This document shows positions 41,288-52,035 of a DNA stretch of 64,000 bases, piece after piece. Source of the stretch: Trebouxia sp. TZW2008. Lineage: Eukaryota > Chlorophyta > Trebouxiophyceae > Trebouxiales > Trebouxiaceae. Positions within the stretch are counted from its first letter, which is position 1. Each line of letters opens with the position of its first letter. Below the pieces are notes generated by a model that worked only from the letters and a program-made list of their open reading frames with translations, did not search any database and was not told the DNA's origin. Position numbers and translations under genes: made by a program. Where the stretch lies: the NCBI GenBank assembly GCA_002118135.1, contig BDIU01000049.1, positions 1 through 64,000 of the forward strand. Direction: 5' to 3'.

Positions 41288-41581
41288 GTCGGGAAAATCG
41301 GCAAGCTATGCTGGTTTCGGAGCCGTTTCGTCCATGATGCTATGCATTGAGTTCATGGTCCATCTATGAGACTTGAAGTTCACTCGGGCATGAGAGCATC
41401 TACGGCACCAGTCCATCCGTGGATGCATCTGGTCATGACGTTTGCACAGTGGGAGACAGCTCTACGTTGCTCAGTTCAGGTTTGTGACCGGCAATGGCAC
41501 ATTGTTCACGTACAGCACCCTAGAAATCTAAAGCCTTTGAAACGCTGCCCAATTCAAGTCTCGACCAACTGTACACACATT
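41288..41581. promoter_or_regulatory. Region upstream of SUFE1
   Basis: About 290 bp between the SUFE1 start and the last exon of the TPR gene, both on the minus strand. No gene seen. Confidence 0.4.
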
Positions 41582-44500
41582 TCAGAAGCAGGGCAGAGCG
41601 CGCATCAGCAACAGGTCCACCACAACGCCACTGCTACCATCTGCCCCACCCTTCAGAATCTCTAGTGGACCCAGAACACTCTCAGCTGTCTGACCTTTTG
41701 GGAGCTGAGCTGCAGCAAAGTGCTCCCAAGAAGATGCTTCTGTGCTGCGCCGAGGCAGTGCAGCCAGCAATTGGGCATACCGCCAGGCTGCTGCTGCTGC
41801 CAGACTGCTGTGTACAGGCGCGCGCAAGGCAGGGATGGGTGCAGCTGGGTCAAGCTTCATCAGCTTCACAGCTTGCCTGCATTCAACAATGTTGACAGAT
41901 TGTCAAGGTTTGGACATCTCACTGTCCGTGCTTGTGAGAGGGACACAAGCAGTGATCAGTGGATCACTATGCTCTTATTAGGATTAGGGCCTGTAGTGTT
42001 GGGCGTCACTACTTTGACGGTACTGTGCCCCATGGGTGAGCACAGGCTATGCTCTTTCTTCAGTGCTTGCTATTTCAGACTGCTGGCATACTAGTGGCAT
42101 CAGAGTGTTGCATGTTTGACAGAGCACTGCTTCTCAGTGGTTCATACCTTCCAAGCCTCGTAGCCTTGCGCATTGCATGCTGTATATTGAGTGTTACGGT
42201 GCTTCACTTTTCATGCATTCAACCAACAGGGGTGCTGGACAGGCTCAAAGCAGACTCAGGTGCGTAAAATCAGCACATGCTGGCAATGCTGGCAATGCTG
42301 ACAGATGGCCGGGCAAGAGAAGAAAAAGAAAACAAGAGTCCATGACGTGAGGCCTCATGACTGGAGATGTTGTGAGTAAATACAGCCTGGCGCGCTGACT
42401 TATATGTGTACATTTTGCACCACATATGACGGGGTGTCAGTACAAAGCGTGTGTCTTGCAGACAGCACATGTGGGACATGCAAATATGTTTTGAGGCATT
42501 CAATGCTTCCAAATGTAAAGTGCTGCTCCTGATGTGTTATGTGCTGTATCAAAGCATCTTGCAGTGCATAGCATTGTTTCTTCCAGCACGGCTCAAAACA
42601 AAGGTTGTGTTCTGCGCACTGCAGTGTGATTTGCATGCTGTGTTGTGTGTCATACCTATGTAGTCCTTCAGCAAGTGTAATGCGCTTTGAGCGAGCATAC
42701 ACATGCCCTAAGAGTCCTAGCACAACGCCAACTTGTGGGGTCTGGTCATTGCCACCATGCAGTTGCTCAGCAATTTTGAGTGCCTGCATTGCAGCACATC
42801 ACTTAAGAGCTACTCAGTTGTGTGCTGCAATAATCTGCCAGCATAACATGGGCTGGACTGAACTGCCACAGCTTCCCTCCAATCACAGCATGTGATGTAT
42901 GGCACAAAATGCTGCAGAAGCTATGTAAATCTGGCTATAAGGTATAGAACAGTACCTTGACCCTGCCTAAGCATACTGTTGCACGGCAACAGCAGATTGC
43001 TACAGAACCTGATTAGTCCTCCTCCTGTCAGTGTAGGTAATGTAGGCCAAAAGCTTGCACATACAAATGTCAAGCACAGCATGACTCATGGGCAAGGGGG
43101 TTCAAGGGCTTATTGTCATATGGTCAGCAAGGACAAAGCGTCTGCACCTTGGACAGCATCTCTTCTGCTTGAGCGCGTGCCAGTCAGAAACCATCATGAT
43201 GTGGTTGAAAAGATCAAGCACCTTCTGACCATATAGAACAGTCTGTTGACCCTGCCTAACCATATTGTTACATGGCAGCAGCAAGTTGTTGCAGATGTCA
43301 TGCTGGGCGCAGCATAGACAGCTGCTGCTAAGCAGGCTTGGCCACAAGCAGAAGAAAAGCTGTCACAGGTATAGGTGCTTGATCTTTACCTGTGACAGCA
43401 TTCTTTCTGCTTGTGTCCAAGCCGGCTTAGCGACAGCTGTCTGCGCTGCACCCAGCATGACATCTGCAGCAACTTGCTGCTGCCATATCACATTCTGGTC
43501 AGGCAGAGTCAATGGGCTGGACACATGTGGTCAAGACGGGCAAAGCCTCTATACCTTGGTCAGCAGTTCTTCTGCTTGTGTCCAAGCCTGCTTGGCAACA
43601 GCCGTCTGCGCTGCACCCAGCATGACATCTGCAACAACTTGTTGCTGGCATGTGACAATATGGTTAGGCAGGTCCAACACATTGTTCTATATGGTCAGAA
43701 ACGGTCACAGTACCATACCTGAGACAGCATCTCTTCTGCTTGTGTCCAAGCCTGCTCAGCAACAGCTGTCTGCGCTGCACCCAGCATGACATCTGCAGCA
43801 ACTTGCTGCTGCCATATCACATTCTGGTCAGGCAGAGTCAATGGGCTGTACACATGTGGTCAAGACGGGCAAAGCCTCTATACCTTGGTCAGCAGTTCTT
43901 CTGCTTGTGTCCAAGCCTGCTTGGTAACAGCTGTCTGCGCTGCACCCAGCATGACATCTGCAACAACTTGTTGCTGGCATGTGACAATATGTTTAGGCAG
44001 GTCCAACACATTGTTCTATATGGTCAGAAACGGTCACAGTACCATACCTGAGACAGCATCTCTTCTGCTTGTGTCTAAGCCTGCTCAGCAACAGCTGTCT
44101 GCGCTGCACCCAGCGCGACATCTGCAGCAGGTTGCTGCTGCCACTAGTCAGGCAGAGTCAATGGACTGTACACATGTGGCCAAGAACGGCAAAGCGTCTG
44201 TACCTTGGATAGCAGTTCTTCTGCTTGTGTCCAAGCATGCTCAGCAACAGCTGTCCGTGCTACACCCAGCTTTACAACTGCAGCAACTTGCTGCTGCCAT
44301 ATCACCTTCTGGTCAGGCAGAGTCAATGGACTGTACACACGTGGTCAAGAAGGGCAAAGCGTCTATACCTTGGATAGCAGTTCTTCTGCTTGTGTCCAAG
44401 CCTGCTTGGCAACAGCTGTCTGCGCTGCACCCAGCATGACATCTGCAGCAATCTGCTGCTGCCAGTCTAAGCCCCGCAACCCAGTAATGCTGACTTCATC

Positions 44501-47117
44501 CTGTTCCTGCTCAGCTGCTTCGCTAGCCCATGCATACAACTCCTCTGCATTTGCTAAGTTGCCCTGCGCCAAAGGCCAATCTGAAGTTAGCAGTCAACTG
44601 AATGCCTATTCCAACATCCAGGTGCTTCTGCTCAGCTGCTTTGCTTGCACATGCAGGCAGTTTTGCACGGTTTAGGATAGTACAGGACCAAACTGGTTGA
44701 AGACAGATTGTTGCTCCAGTCAGTACCTAGCTGGGCCTGCTGGGCCTGTCTAGGATACGTCTAGAATGAATGAAAATGAATGACACGCATACCACTTCTC
44801 TGCCCCTTGAAAGTTGCCCTGCGCATCAGTTCAATACTCCAGTTGCAAGCAAGCCCTCTGCCTCAAGTGGATTGCCCTGGCAAGATCGCAAACTCAAACT
44901 TTTACTCAAGTCACTGCAACATAGCTTTGTAGACGACATTCGCGAAGCCTTGCAAACAAGCCCTCTGCTTCAAAGATTTTGCTCTGGCAATAGTCCAACC
45001 TGATGTCCTTATTCAAATCACTGCAAGATAGCTTTGTAGACGACATTTGCGAAGGGCTTGCTAACAAGCCCTCTGCTTTGAGGAAATTGCTCTGGCAGTA
45101 GTCCAACCTGATGTCTTTAATCAAGTCACTGCAACATAGCTTTGTAGACAACGTTTGCAAAGTGCTTGCCAACAAGCCCTCTCCCTGTCAAAGACTGCCC
45201 TGAGCAAGAGGCCGATTGTCATCTTTGGGGTCAATTGAATGTCTGTAATTACCAGAGCTTGACTGACTAGGTGCAAGTGTAAAGTCTTGCAAACAGGCCC
45301 TCGCATGTTCACATCAAGGCATGAGGCCTCAGACATCTGCACAGGATTGATGCTCTGGTAACATCAAAAACGCCCAGCCCAGCCCAGCCCAGCCCAGCCC
45401 AGCCCAGCCCAGCCCAGACCAGCCCAGCCCAGCCCAGCACAGCACAGCACAGCACAGCACAGCACAGCACAGCACAGCACAGCACAGCACAGCACAGCAT
45501 GTGATACCATAATGGCTGCATCAAACAGGGCAGCAAGTATCCTACCTGAGCAGAGCACAAAGCCGCAGTTTGTTTCAAGGCTGCTGTTACGCTCGACAAC
45601 GGCAACTCAGAAGTATCGTGTCTTGCCAGTGACAGGGCTGTCTGGCATTGCAGATGAGCACCCTCTTGGTCTCCTGATGCATGCAGAGCGCCGGCCAGGC
45701 TTGTGTGCGCTTCCAACTGTGCTTGATGCTTAGTGTTGGCATGCCCCTCGGCCGGCAGCCAGCTGTCAGCTTGTTTCACAGCCTGAAATTGATGGCACAC
45801 ACATCAATCCTTTTATGGATAGTCTGAAATCAACGGTTTTGTGTCCAAACTCTTCAACCATAACAAGTCTCAGGCAGCCAACTGTCAGCTTGTTTTGCAG
45901 CCTGAAGTTGACAGCGCACAAGTAAGTCATGGTATGGAGCGGTGATGCATGCAGTGCGCTGGCCAAGCTTGCGTGGGCCTCCAGCTGTGCTTCGTGCTTG
46001 GTCTTTTCATGTCCCTCAGCTGGCAGCCAGCTGTCAGCTTGTTTCACAGCCTGAAGTCAATGGCACATAAGTCAGTCATGGCATGGAGCGGTGACGCATG
46101 CAGAGCGCTGGCCAAGCTTGTGTGGGCTTCCAGCTGTGCTTCATGCTTGGTCTTGGCATGTCCCTCAGCTGGCAGCCAACTATCAGCTTGTTTCACAGCC
46201 TGAAGATCGTGGCACGCAAGTAAGTCATGTTCAGGTAAGTCATGTAAGGGGATGTTATGGAGATAATCTCAAATTGCAATGGTCTCGTGTTCAGACTCTT
46301 TCAACACGCAAAGTTTCAGGCAGCCAACTGTCAGCTTGTTCAACACCCTGAAGTTGATGGCTGCCCACACCGTACATACCTGCTTTGCAAGTTTGATGGC
46401 TAGGTCATCTTTGCCTTGTATTAGCAAAGCCCTGGTGGACACTAAGGAGGCCTCCAGTTGCAATCGCGCTTCCAGCTCATCTTTGGAAGAGTGAGCTTGG
46501 TGTTGTGCTATTGGCAAGGTGTGCTCAGATACAGCAGCCTGCAGTCAAAGTCATGCAACTCATTGCATCACCATGAGGTCCAGAGGACAGCCTCGTTCCC
46601 CTGACGTTATATTTTTGCAGCCTCATCCGACGTACCTACCCAGCTGCTGTCATTTGTATACAATTCAGCAGTGAGTAACTGCAGCCTGTCTCGACCGGCG
46701 CCGTTCTGATGTGCCATGCCTGTCTTGAGAACGTCCAGGGCTTGCGGCATGTTGCCCTGCATGCATGCATCGTCGAGCGTCACCGCGTCAGCTGTTACAG
46801 CTACAGCGAGGCACCTGGTGCGCGTCAAATAGATCTGCATTCCTATGCAACCCTGCAGAAGGCTCGATCAGGCATCGCCTATAACGTCGCTGCGTGCGGT
46901 TACCTGACATTGTGTTCTGACGAAGTGGACCATATCGTCTACCATCTTGTCGTTCGATGCTTGTGACGACAGCCATTGGCATTGCTGTACCCATGCGCGT
47001 AGACCAAAGCACGACCTGACGGCCGAGACGAGTCGAGGTGCACGTCCTGCCGTCTGCATAGCCGTATTGCACTCGAGCTTGAAGTGTCGCCCAGGCGGCC
47101 GTCAGCAGCGTTGTCAA
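41582..47117 (-). CDS. Tetratricopeptide-repeat protein with a tandem exon array
   Basis: The gene probably starts at 47117 with an N-terminus (MTTLLTAAWATLQARVQYGY) that may be an organellar presequence. TPR-like helices follow in order: ALDVLKTGMAHQNGAGRDRL; a LAIKLAKQV segment; SWLPAEGHANTKHQAQLEAH and GDQEGAHLQCQTALSLARHD; then GNLANAEELYAWASEAAEQE and DWQQQIAADVMLGAAQTAVA; then ALKIAEQLHGG and VGVVLGLLGHVYARSKRITL. The last exon is Ala-rich (LAAAAAWRYAQLLAALPRRS), with a stop at 41582. The helical A/G/A pattern supports TPRs, but the subfamily is not identified. Exon borders around the duplicated parts are uncertain. One exon exists as a multi-copy array (43390-44458). Confidence 0.65.
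43279..43368 (+). repeat. Inverted copy of the TPR exon cassette
   Basis: It has the same 90-bp cassette length and the same CAG acceptor / GTATAG donor edges as the minus-strand copies, but lies on the plus strand. A TAG interrupts its frame after 12 codons. With the copy at 43390-43479 it forms an inverted repeat with only about 20 bp between the arms. Confidence 0.8.
43390..44458 (-). repeat. Tandem array of 90-nt TPR exon cassettes
   Basis: Minus-strand cassettes: 43390-43479, 43555-43644, 43719-43808, 43884-43973, 44048-44137 and 44204-44293. The founder exon ends at 44369 and its last 90 nt match. Spacing is 164-165 bp, with one interval of 156. Each cassette is 30 codons in phase 0, follows an AG and precedes GTA. 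All code for a QQVAADVMLGAAQTAVA-like then WTQAEELLSK-like segment. Five of six are open; the one at 44048 has Trp changed to a TAG stop. Introns alternate between two types, giving a roughly 330-bp higher-order period. Confidence 0.85.
44690..44785 (-). repeat. Dispersed repeat family A copy
   Basis: In reverse orientation it contains CTAGACAGGCCCAGCAGGCC and AGCTAGGTACTGACTGGAGC, matching the 15940 and 39447 copies. Confidence 0.7.
44840..45195 (-). repeat. Three-unit tandem repeat of about 125 bp in the TPR gene
   Basis: Units share CAAGCCCTCTGC, CACTGCAA(C/G)ATAGCTTTGTAGAC and TGCTCTGGCA blocks, starting near 44850, 44958 and 45067, with a partial fourth near 45175. Confidence 0.7.
45370..45501 (+). 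repeat. CCCAG / CACAG pentanucleotide minisatellite
   Basis: A run of (CCCAG)n with one CCAGA variant passes sharply into (CACAG)n. There are about 25 units in all, so the two halves expanded separately after a single base change. It lies in a TPR-gene intron. Confidence 0.9.
45690..46360 (-). repeat. Three to four copies of the SWLPAEGH TPR exon
   Basis: Copies of the KQADSWLPAEGH coding exon lie near 45690-45780, 45950-46050 and 46090-46200, with a partial edge near 46320-46350. The one nearest 45690 continues into GDQEGAHLQC and fits the protein. The others end after LHAS-like sequence. Confidence 0.7.
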
Positions 47118-47464
47118 TGACTACAGCGACGACTAGCGCCGAATAGCGATCGAAGCTCGGGCGAATGTGTTGCGAGAACCCTACAGCGGCAGCGTGATCT
47201 GTAGTAGCCTTGTCGTGAGAGCTTCTCGGTCAACGTTGACTGAAGTTTGTGTTGACGAACTTTGGCTTTTTGAACAGCAGTCGGCAGCAGAGCAGCTAAA
47301 GTCAGGCTTGGAGAGACTGCTCGACTGCACAGGCAAGCTTGGCGTCGAAAAATCAAGCGCCGGCACTCCACCAGGCTCGTGCCTGGCTGCGAGCTTGACC
47401 GGGCGCCCGCTCAGCCGTGCACGGCGGCCTGTAGCAGAATTTTAGAAATTCACTTGCAAGTGCT
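47118..47464. promoter_or_regulatory. Divergent region, TPR gene / PUS3
   Basis: About 350 bp between divergent starts. A 92-codon plus ORF (from about 47167) ends just before PUS3. It shows no family signal and may be 5' UTR. Confidence 0.4.
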
Positions 47465-50400
47465 ATGGACAACCTGAGTGACGGAGATCTGGGAGCTTAT
47501 TTGCACAGCCATCTTCTGCCAGAGACGACAGTCTCAGCAGAAAGCTACCGCACTCTAGCTGTCAGACTGCAGTCAGCTGCAGTCCACCTTCAGCAGGAAG
47601 CCAGCAGTCTGCAAAGGCTGACCGAGCCGATTACAAGTCCTGAAGGCACTGCCGAAGCAGCAGCAGATGACATGCAACCTCCAAGCACAGCCCTGAATAC
47701 ACCTGCAGCGTCAGCTGACACACCATTGTCAAACCAAAAGCCACTGTCAAGAAAGCAAAGGAAACGACTTGGTGAGTGCCATGCATGTGTCAATAGCACA
47801 AGCTCATCTTGTCAGAGTAAAGTGCCATTTGGCACATCTGCAGCTGCAAAGCCTTTCCTGTTGGAGGCGTATCAGCAGCAATACGTGGCGTTGGAAGTGT
47901 TTTACCTTGGGTGGAATTATCATGGCTTTGCCTCTCAGTGTGGAACGGACGGCACTGTTGAGGTCAGCCCTTGCACTTGCATAGGCTGCATGCCTGTCTG
48001 AGCACTGGCCTGTTGGGTTTTCAAGATCCATGGCTCAGATCACCAATCGGTCTGTATGTTGCTTACCTGACTAAACAGACGTATCAAGAGAATTCACATC
48101 ACTGTTGTCTGTCTCATGCGTGATGCTCAGACAAGCCTGCCTGCATGTGCTGCTTGATGCGTCGCGAGATCATCAGCTAGGAGAATGGTCAGCACACAAA
48201 CCCTTAGATGCAACAGTGATGTCATAAGAATACCAATAACGACAAACCTTCCTAGCACATATTGCTAGGTGTGTGGCATAAGTCCTGTCTCGCCAGGCGG
48301 GCTTGTCTTGGCAGATCATTCCTGCTGAGGACATAACCTGCAGTGCAATGCAAACAGCCAAGAAGTTTTGATGTCTTTTGGAACATCGACTGCCTGTATG
48401 TCAAACAGGCTTACACGAGGTTGTTTAGCTTGTCATACAATCAAACACACAACTTGATGACAGTCAGGGTGTGTTGTTTGATGCAACTAGCAAAGCAAAG
48501 CTCATTGCGCATGAGGTCCTTTCAAATGCATGCCAGACACTCAAAAGCATCAATTGATGCCACCCAGGGTGTGCTGTTTGATGTGATGAGAAAAGCAAAG
48601 CTCATTGCATATGAGATTGTCTGGAATGCATGCCAGATAATCAGGAAGATCAAGTTGATGCCGCTCAGGGTGTGCTGTTTGATGCAATGCGGAAGGCAAA
48701 GCTGATTGCTGAAGGAGCGTCCTGGCAGCAGCTCAAGTATTCACGCTGTGGACGCACTGACAAAGGTGTCAGCGCAGCTGGCCAGGTGACCTTCGTTGCC
48801 CACTTGCTTTGTCAGGGAAAATTTCAGGAAAACTACATTTTGAATCAGTTCAAAGAGCCCTCCATTAGAATGTCTGTGGCCAGACAGTGCATGCAGTCAG
48901 GCCATGCAGGACTATCTCACGCTGTATTGCACTCTGATGCATGCTGCCAAAGTTGTGAATGCAAACGCATATCAGGCTGAGCTTGACTTGCACGGTCCTG
49001 CTTTGCCATGATGTTATGTGAGTCATCACCATGAGTGCAGGTGATAGCTTTATTGCTGCGGTCTGCTGCCAGAGCAGGACAGGCAGCACTGACAGAAGAA
49101 GAGGAAATGGACTATAGCCTCAAAATCAACAAAGAGCTGCCCCCAGACATCCGTGTGCTTGCCTGGTGCTTAGTGCCGCCAGACTTCAGCGCTAGGTACA
49201 ACAGTTGACTTCTTGCTTTGCAATAGATTGGATTACTGACACAACTTTGAGGACATTCACGTGCTTGCTTTGTGCTTGATGCCGCCAGACAGGTTAACAG
49301 CTCACTTCTTGCTTCACAACAAACAGCATTACTGACATGACCTCATAAAAAACATGTGCATGCTTGCGTGGTGTTATGTGCTGCCAGGCTTCAGAACTAG
49401 GTAAGTTTGTTTTTGATCTCATCCACCACGTGTGCTAGTTAGTCAAAGCCCTTGCAAGGTACACATCATCACGAAGCAGCTGTTGTTGATCAACCCAGTC
49501 TCTACACTGGCTGAACCACTACAAATGGACTGATCAAGAGTGTCGTGACTAGGAAAATCAGCTCACTTCTTGCTTCACAACAAACAGGATTACTGACATG
49601 ACCTTGAGGTAATCTGTTGCTTTGCACGGCCCATGTGTCGCCACAGCCACCAGGACTGCTGAAATGGCCTTCAGGTTGTCTTAAACTTTGCAGGACGCAT
49701 GTGTTCACTCCTTTTGGGATCACATGCCTTGGCTCTCTGCGTACATGCAGTGCTTGGTCCTTTCACATAGCATTGTCATTCAGGGGTCAATACTCGTCAG
49801 TCTAGCAATGCATGTCTCAAACTTGCAAATTTATTCAGTTGATACCACCAATCTGCAGGTTCAGCACTGCCTATCGAGAGTACATGTACTACATCGTGCA
49901 GCATGGGCAACTAGACATTACAGCTATGCGCCAGGCAGCCAGTCATTTTGTGGGGGAGCATGACTTCAGAAACTTCTGCAAGCTGGATTTGGAGCATGTC
50001 AAGAGCTTCAGGCGGCGTATCCTGGATTTTCAGATCAATGAGGTTCAGCCTGCTGGTGCTGATGGCAGAGCACTGTATGTGCTGCATGTGAAGGGCACAG
50101 CCTTTCTGTGGCATCAGGTAAAAGTTGCGTCAATGCAGCATTCACATCCTTGTAGTGCGGCCTGCTGATGCTGATGGTCCTACACGCCATGCATTTATCA
50201 AGCTCAAGCGCATAGCTAAGGCAAAGAGGTGCACAGGCCTTGTCACAAACCGCCTGAATGTGGCATGTTCAAGTTCTGCTGTTGAGATCCATCATCAATC
50301 TGGGTCTTGCCAGAAACGGTCATGTGGGCGTCGCACATCACACTGCCTGAGACTGCTGTGCGTTTGCAGGTACGGTGTATGGCAGCTGTGTTACTCATGG

Positions 50401-51047
50401 TGGGACAGCAGCTAGAAGACCCAGTCATTGTGCAACAGCTGCTTGATATTGAGCAGGTGCCATGCAAACCTCAGTACAAATATGCAAGCGAGGTGAGTGC
50501 TCTTGTGTTGTGCTGACTGGTGTTTTACAACTAGAGTCGACAGCCTACCGTGTCAGATCGATGTCCACTCATTATCTTGAGACTCAAAGGTTGCCTGGGC
50601 GTGAGAGCATCTGTGACAACACTAACACCAAAGCCGATGCATAAGCTGCACAGTTGCGCACAGATTATCTACTGCTTTCATTGTTTCGATCGTTTGCAGG
50701 TGCCTCTGCTGTTCTCAAAATGTGTTTATCACGGCTTGAAGATGCGCACGTGTGACGGAGCGCTGAGTCAGACACTAAAGATCCTGGAGCAAGAAGCTGA
50801 CAGACACCGGATAGGCTGCAGCATGTATACTCATGTAGTTGTGAAGTTGAAGAAGTTTAGCAATGACCCCAATCAATCAGGACAGGACAAAGACAGTCGT
50901 CATGATAACCCCCGCACGACGCATGTCAAGATGCTTAAACGAGAAAAGGAGCCCGACATTGCTGAAAGGCTGCGCATATGGGAACAAACTCAAATAAGAA
51001 ACTCACTGCCTGTAGACGGGCCAATGTGTGAGACAGATGACTGTTGA
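47465..51047 (+). CDS. PUS3: tRNA pseudouridine synthase, PUS3/DEG1 type (positions 38/39)
   Basis: Converts U38/U39 of the tRNA anticodon stem-loop to pseudouridine. Exons: 47465-47771, 47844-47962 (ALEVFYLGWNYHGFASQ), 48669-48785 with the catalytic Asp in CGRTDKGVSA, about 49083-49195 (LPPDIRVLAWCLVPPDFSAR), about 49860-50117 (FVGEHDFRNFCKLDLEHVKS; VKGTAFLWHQ), near 50370-50492 (RCMAAVLLMVGQQLEDPVIV), then 50701-51047 (VPLLFSKCVYHGLKMRTCDG, charged tail). Phases agree at the junctions checked. The roughly 100-aa N-terminal extension is Ser/Ala-rich and ends in a basic KPLSRKQRKRL patch. This is probably the nucleo-cytoplasmic form, with no clear organellar signal. Duplicated exon edges lie in two introns. 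Confidence 0.92.
48220..48310 (+). repeat. Dispersed repeat family B copy in a PUS3 intron
   Basis: CTAGCACATATTGCTAGGTG is followed by AAGTCCTGTCTCGCCAGGCG and GGCTTG. It is the clearest copy of this family here. Confidence 0.65.
48425..48720 (+). repeat. Three-copy array of the PUS3 VLFDAMRKAKLIA exon start
   Basis: Copies near 48468, 48566 and 48669 are each preceded by CAGGGTGTG-like sequence, with a spacing of about 100 bp. Only the third continues into CGRTDKG. The first has lost the reading frame (DATSKAKL). Confidence 0.75.
49240..49570 (+). repeat. Decayed copies of the PUS3 IRVLAWCLVPPDF exon end
   Basis: Copies at about 49255-49295 and 49350-49400 follow the true exon end at 49195. 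The second keeps a GTAAGT donor. TCACTTCTTGCTTCACAACAAACAG-like intron sequence is also repeated, at about 49303 and 49563. Confidence 0.65.
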
Positions 51048-51245
51048 AATGTGCTCACAACCTTTGCATAGCATGTGCTATAGCTGTTGAATGTTTCAGC
51101 AAGCTGTTGGTGCATGCTGGCATCTGACCATAGTATGTGGCACACAGTGTTTGCATCTTTCAGATTGCTGCTTGTGTAGAGATGAACCAGTAGCAAGCAC
51201 TTTGCTATCTGGCTTGAAAACTGCAGCAACTTAGTGAGCATGGTA

Positions 51246-51760
51246 CTACGTCTCCATCTGTCTCGCTTCGCCATCTTCATCAGTTTCGGGCACTCCTCGC
51301 ATGTATAGCACATTATTGCACCTGCAAGGTATCACATCGTATTCAACCTCAGATTGCTGCACACTGCTGCAGCAGCTGTCAGTCAAGGTTGTAGGCATGC
51401 ATCAGAACGATATTTAGTAGACAATTTAGGTTGGGAAGCAATTGCTGTTCAGCACCGACCTGATTAAGACCTCTCCCAAGTTGCCAGTGAATTGCCCTTC
51501 TATGAACTCCTCTGTGTTTGCTAGCTGCAGGTTCATGTATGCATCTACAGAAACAAGGTACCCTGCAGACAAGCCCGGCGTTCAGGCCAGCATGCGCATG
51601 CGTGGGCATGATCAGCGCAGTTGTCGGCATAGCACTCAAAAACAGGCACACCTTTGTACTCCATGCCCCATTTTAGCTTGACTACTACCACTTTACCCGT
51701 CAAGTCATTCAGGAAAGGCTTGGGGTTTACGGGCACCGTCTGCAGTAGCGATGTCAGCAT
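51246..51760 (-). CDS. SNRPF: Small nuclear ribonucleoprotein F (SmF)
   Basis: Three exons: 51652-51760, 51460-51562 and 51246-51321, with matching phases, 95 aa. Sm1: [40 protein letters not shown]. Sm2: [18 protein letters not shown]. The tail is acidic ([13 protein letters not shown]). SmF is one of seven core proteins ringing the Sm site of spliceosomal snRNAs. The N-terminus is about seven residues longer than in animals. The start overlaps the start of a plus-strand ORF by ten bases, so transcription probably begins elsewhere for one of them. Confidence 0.95.
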
Positions 51761-52035
51761 ATAAGAAGGTGCTTTTGCCGCTTGCTTTAGTTGTCACGGT
51801 TGCGATCACGCTACTCACAGCAGCCATGCCGCCTGGTAGCTCTTCCGCGCAGCAACTAGCTTCCCGATGCTGCTGCCTATGCGAAGTTCAGCCCACCTGC
51901 ACGATTATCTTAAACTGCCAAAGGTGGACGCACGCGAGCTTCAGCAAAGTGCGACCCCGCGACCTCTGCATGCTGCAGTGCGCAAGCATAACGCATAGGG
52001 TTTTGGGACGCACGGACAGACACGATGCCATGTGA
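51751..52035 (+). CDS. Small secreted cysteine-rich protein, unrecognised
   Basis: It opens with a strong signal peptide ([20 protein letters not shown], then Leu-Leu-Thr-Ala-Ala). The mature part is short and Cys-rich ([25 protein letters not shown]). A GTGAGT donor at about 52026 could extend it into another exon that I could not find; otherwise it stops at 52035. A later in-frame Met at about 51826 would remove the signal peptide. No family was recognised. It may be a wall or extracellular peptide, but this rests on the signal alone. Confidence 0.4.
   Translation: MSAYKKVLLPLALVVTVAITLLTAAMPPGSSSAQQLASRCCCLCEVQPTCTIILNCQRWTHASFSKVRPRDLCMLQCASITHRVLGRTDRHDAM

Noticed and set aside
43265..44439. 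Long plus-strand ORFs of 174 and 217 codons across the repeat array
   Set aside because: They are the antisense of the TPR exon cassettes. The Ser/Cys/Ala-rich repeats reflect the 165-bp unit, while splice sites and TPR-like residues are on the minus strand.
43390..44458. CRISPR-like array because of regular 165-bp spacing
   Set aside because: The units are coding exons with splice sites in a eukaryotic gene, and both repeat and spacer are conserved.
45309..45800. A 163-codon minus ORF containing a long Cys/Val/Leu and Gly/Trp/Ala repeat
   Set aside because: Its repetitive part is only the CCCAG/CACAG minisatellite read through an intron. The real exon is the upstream GDQEGAHLQC part.
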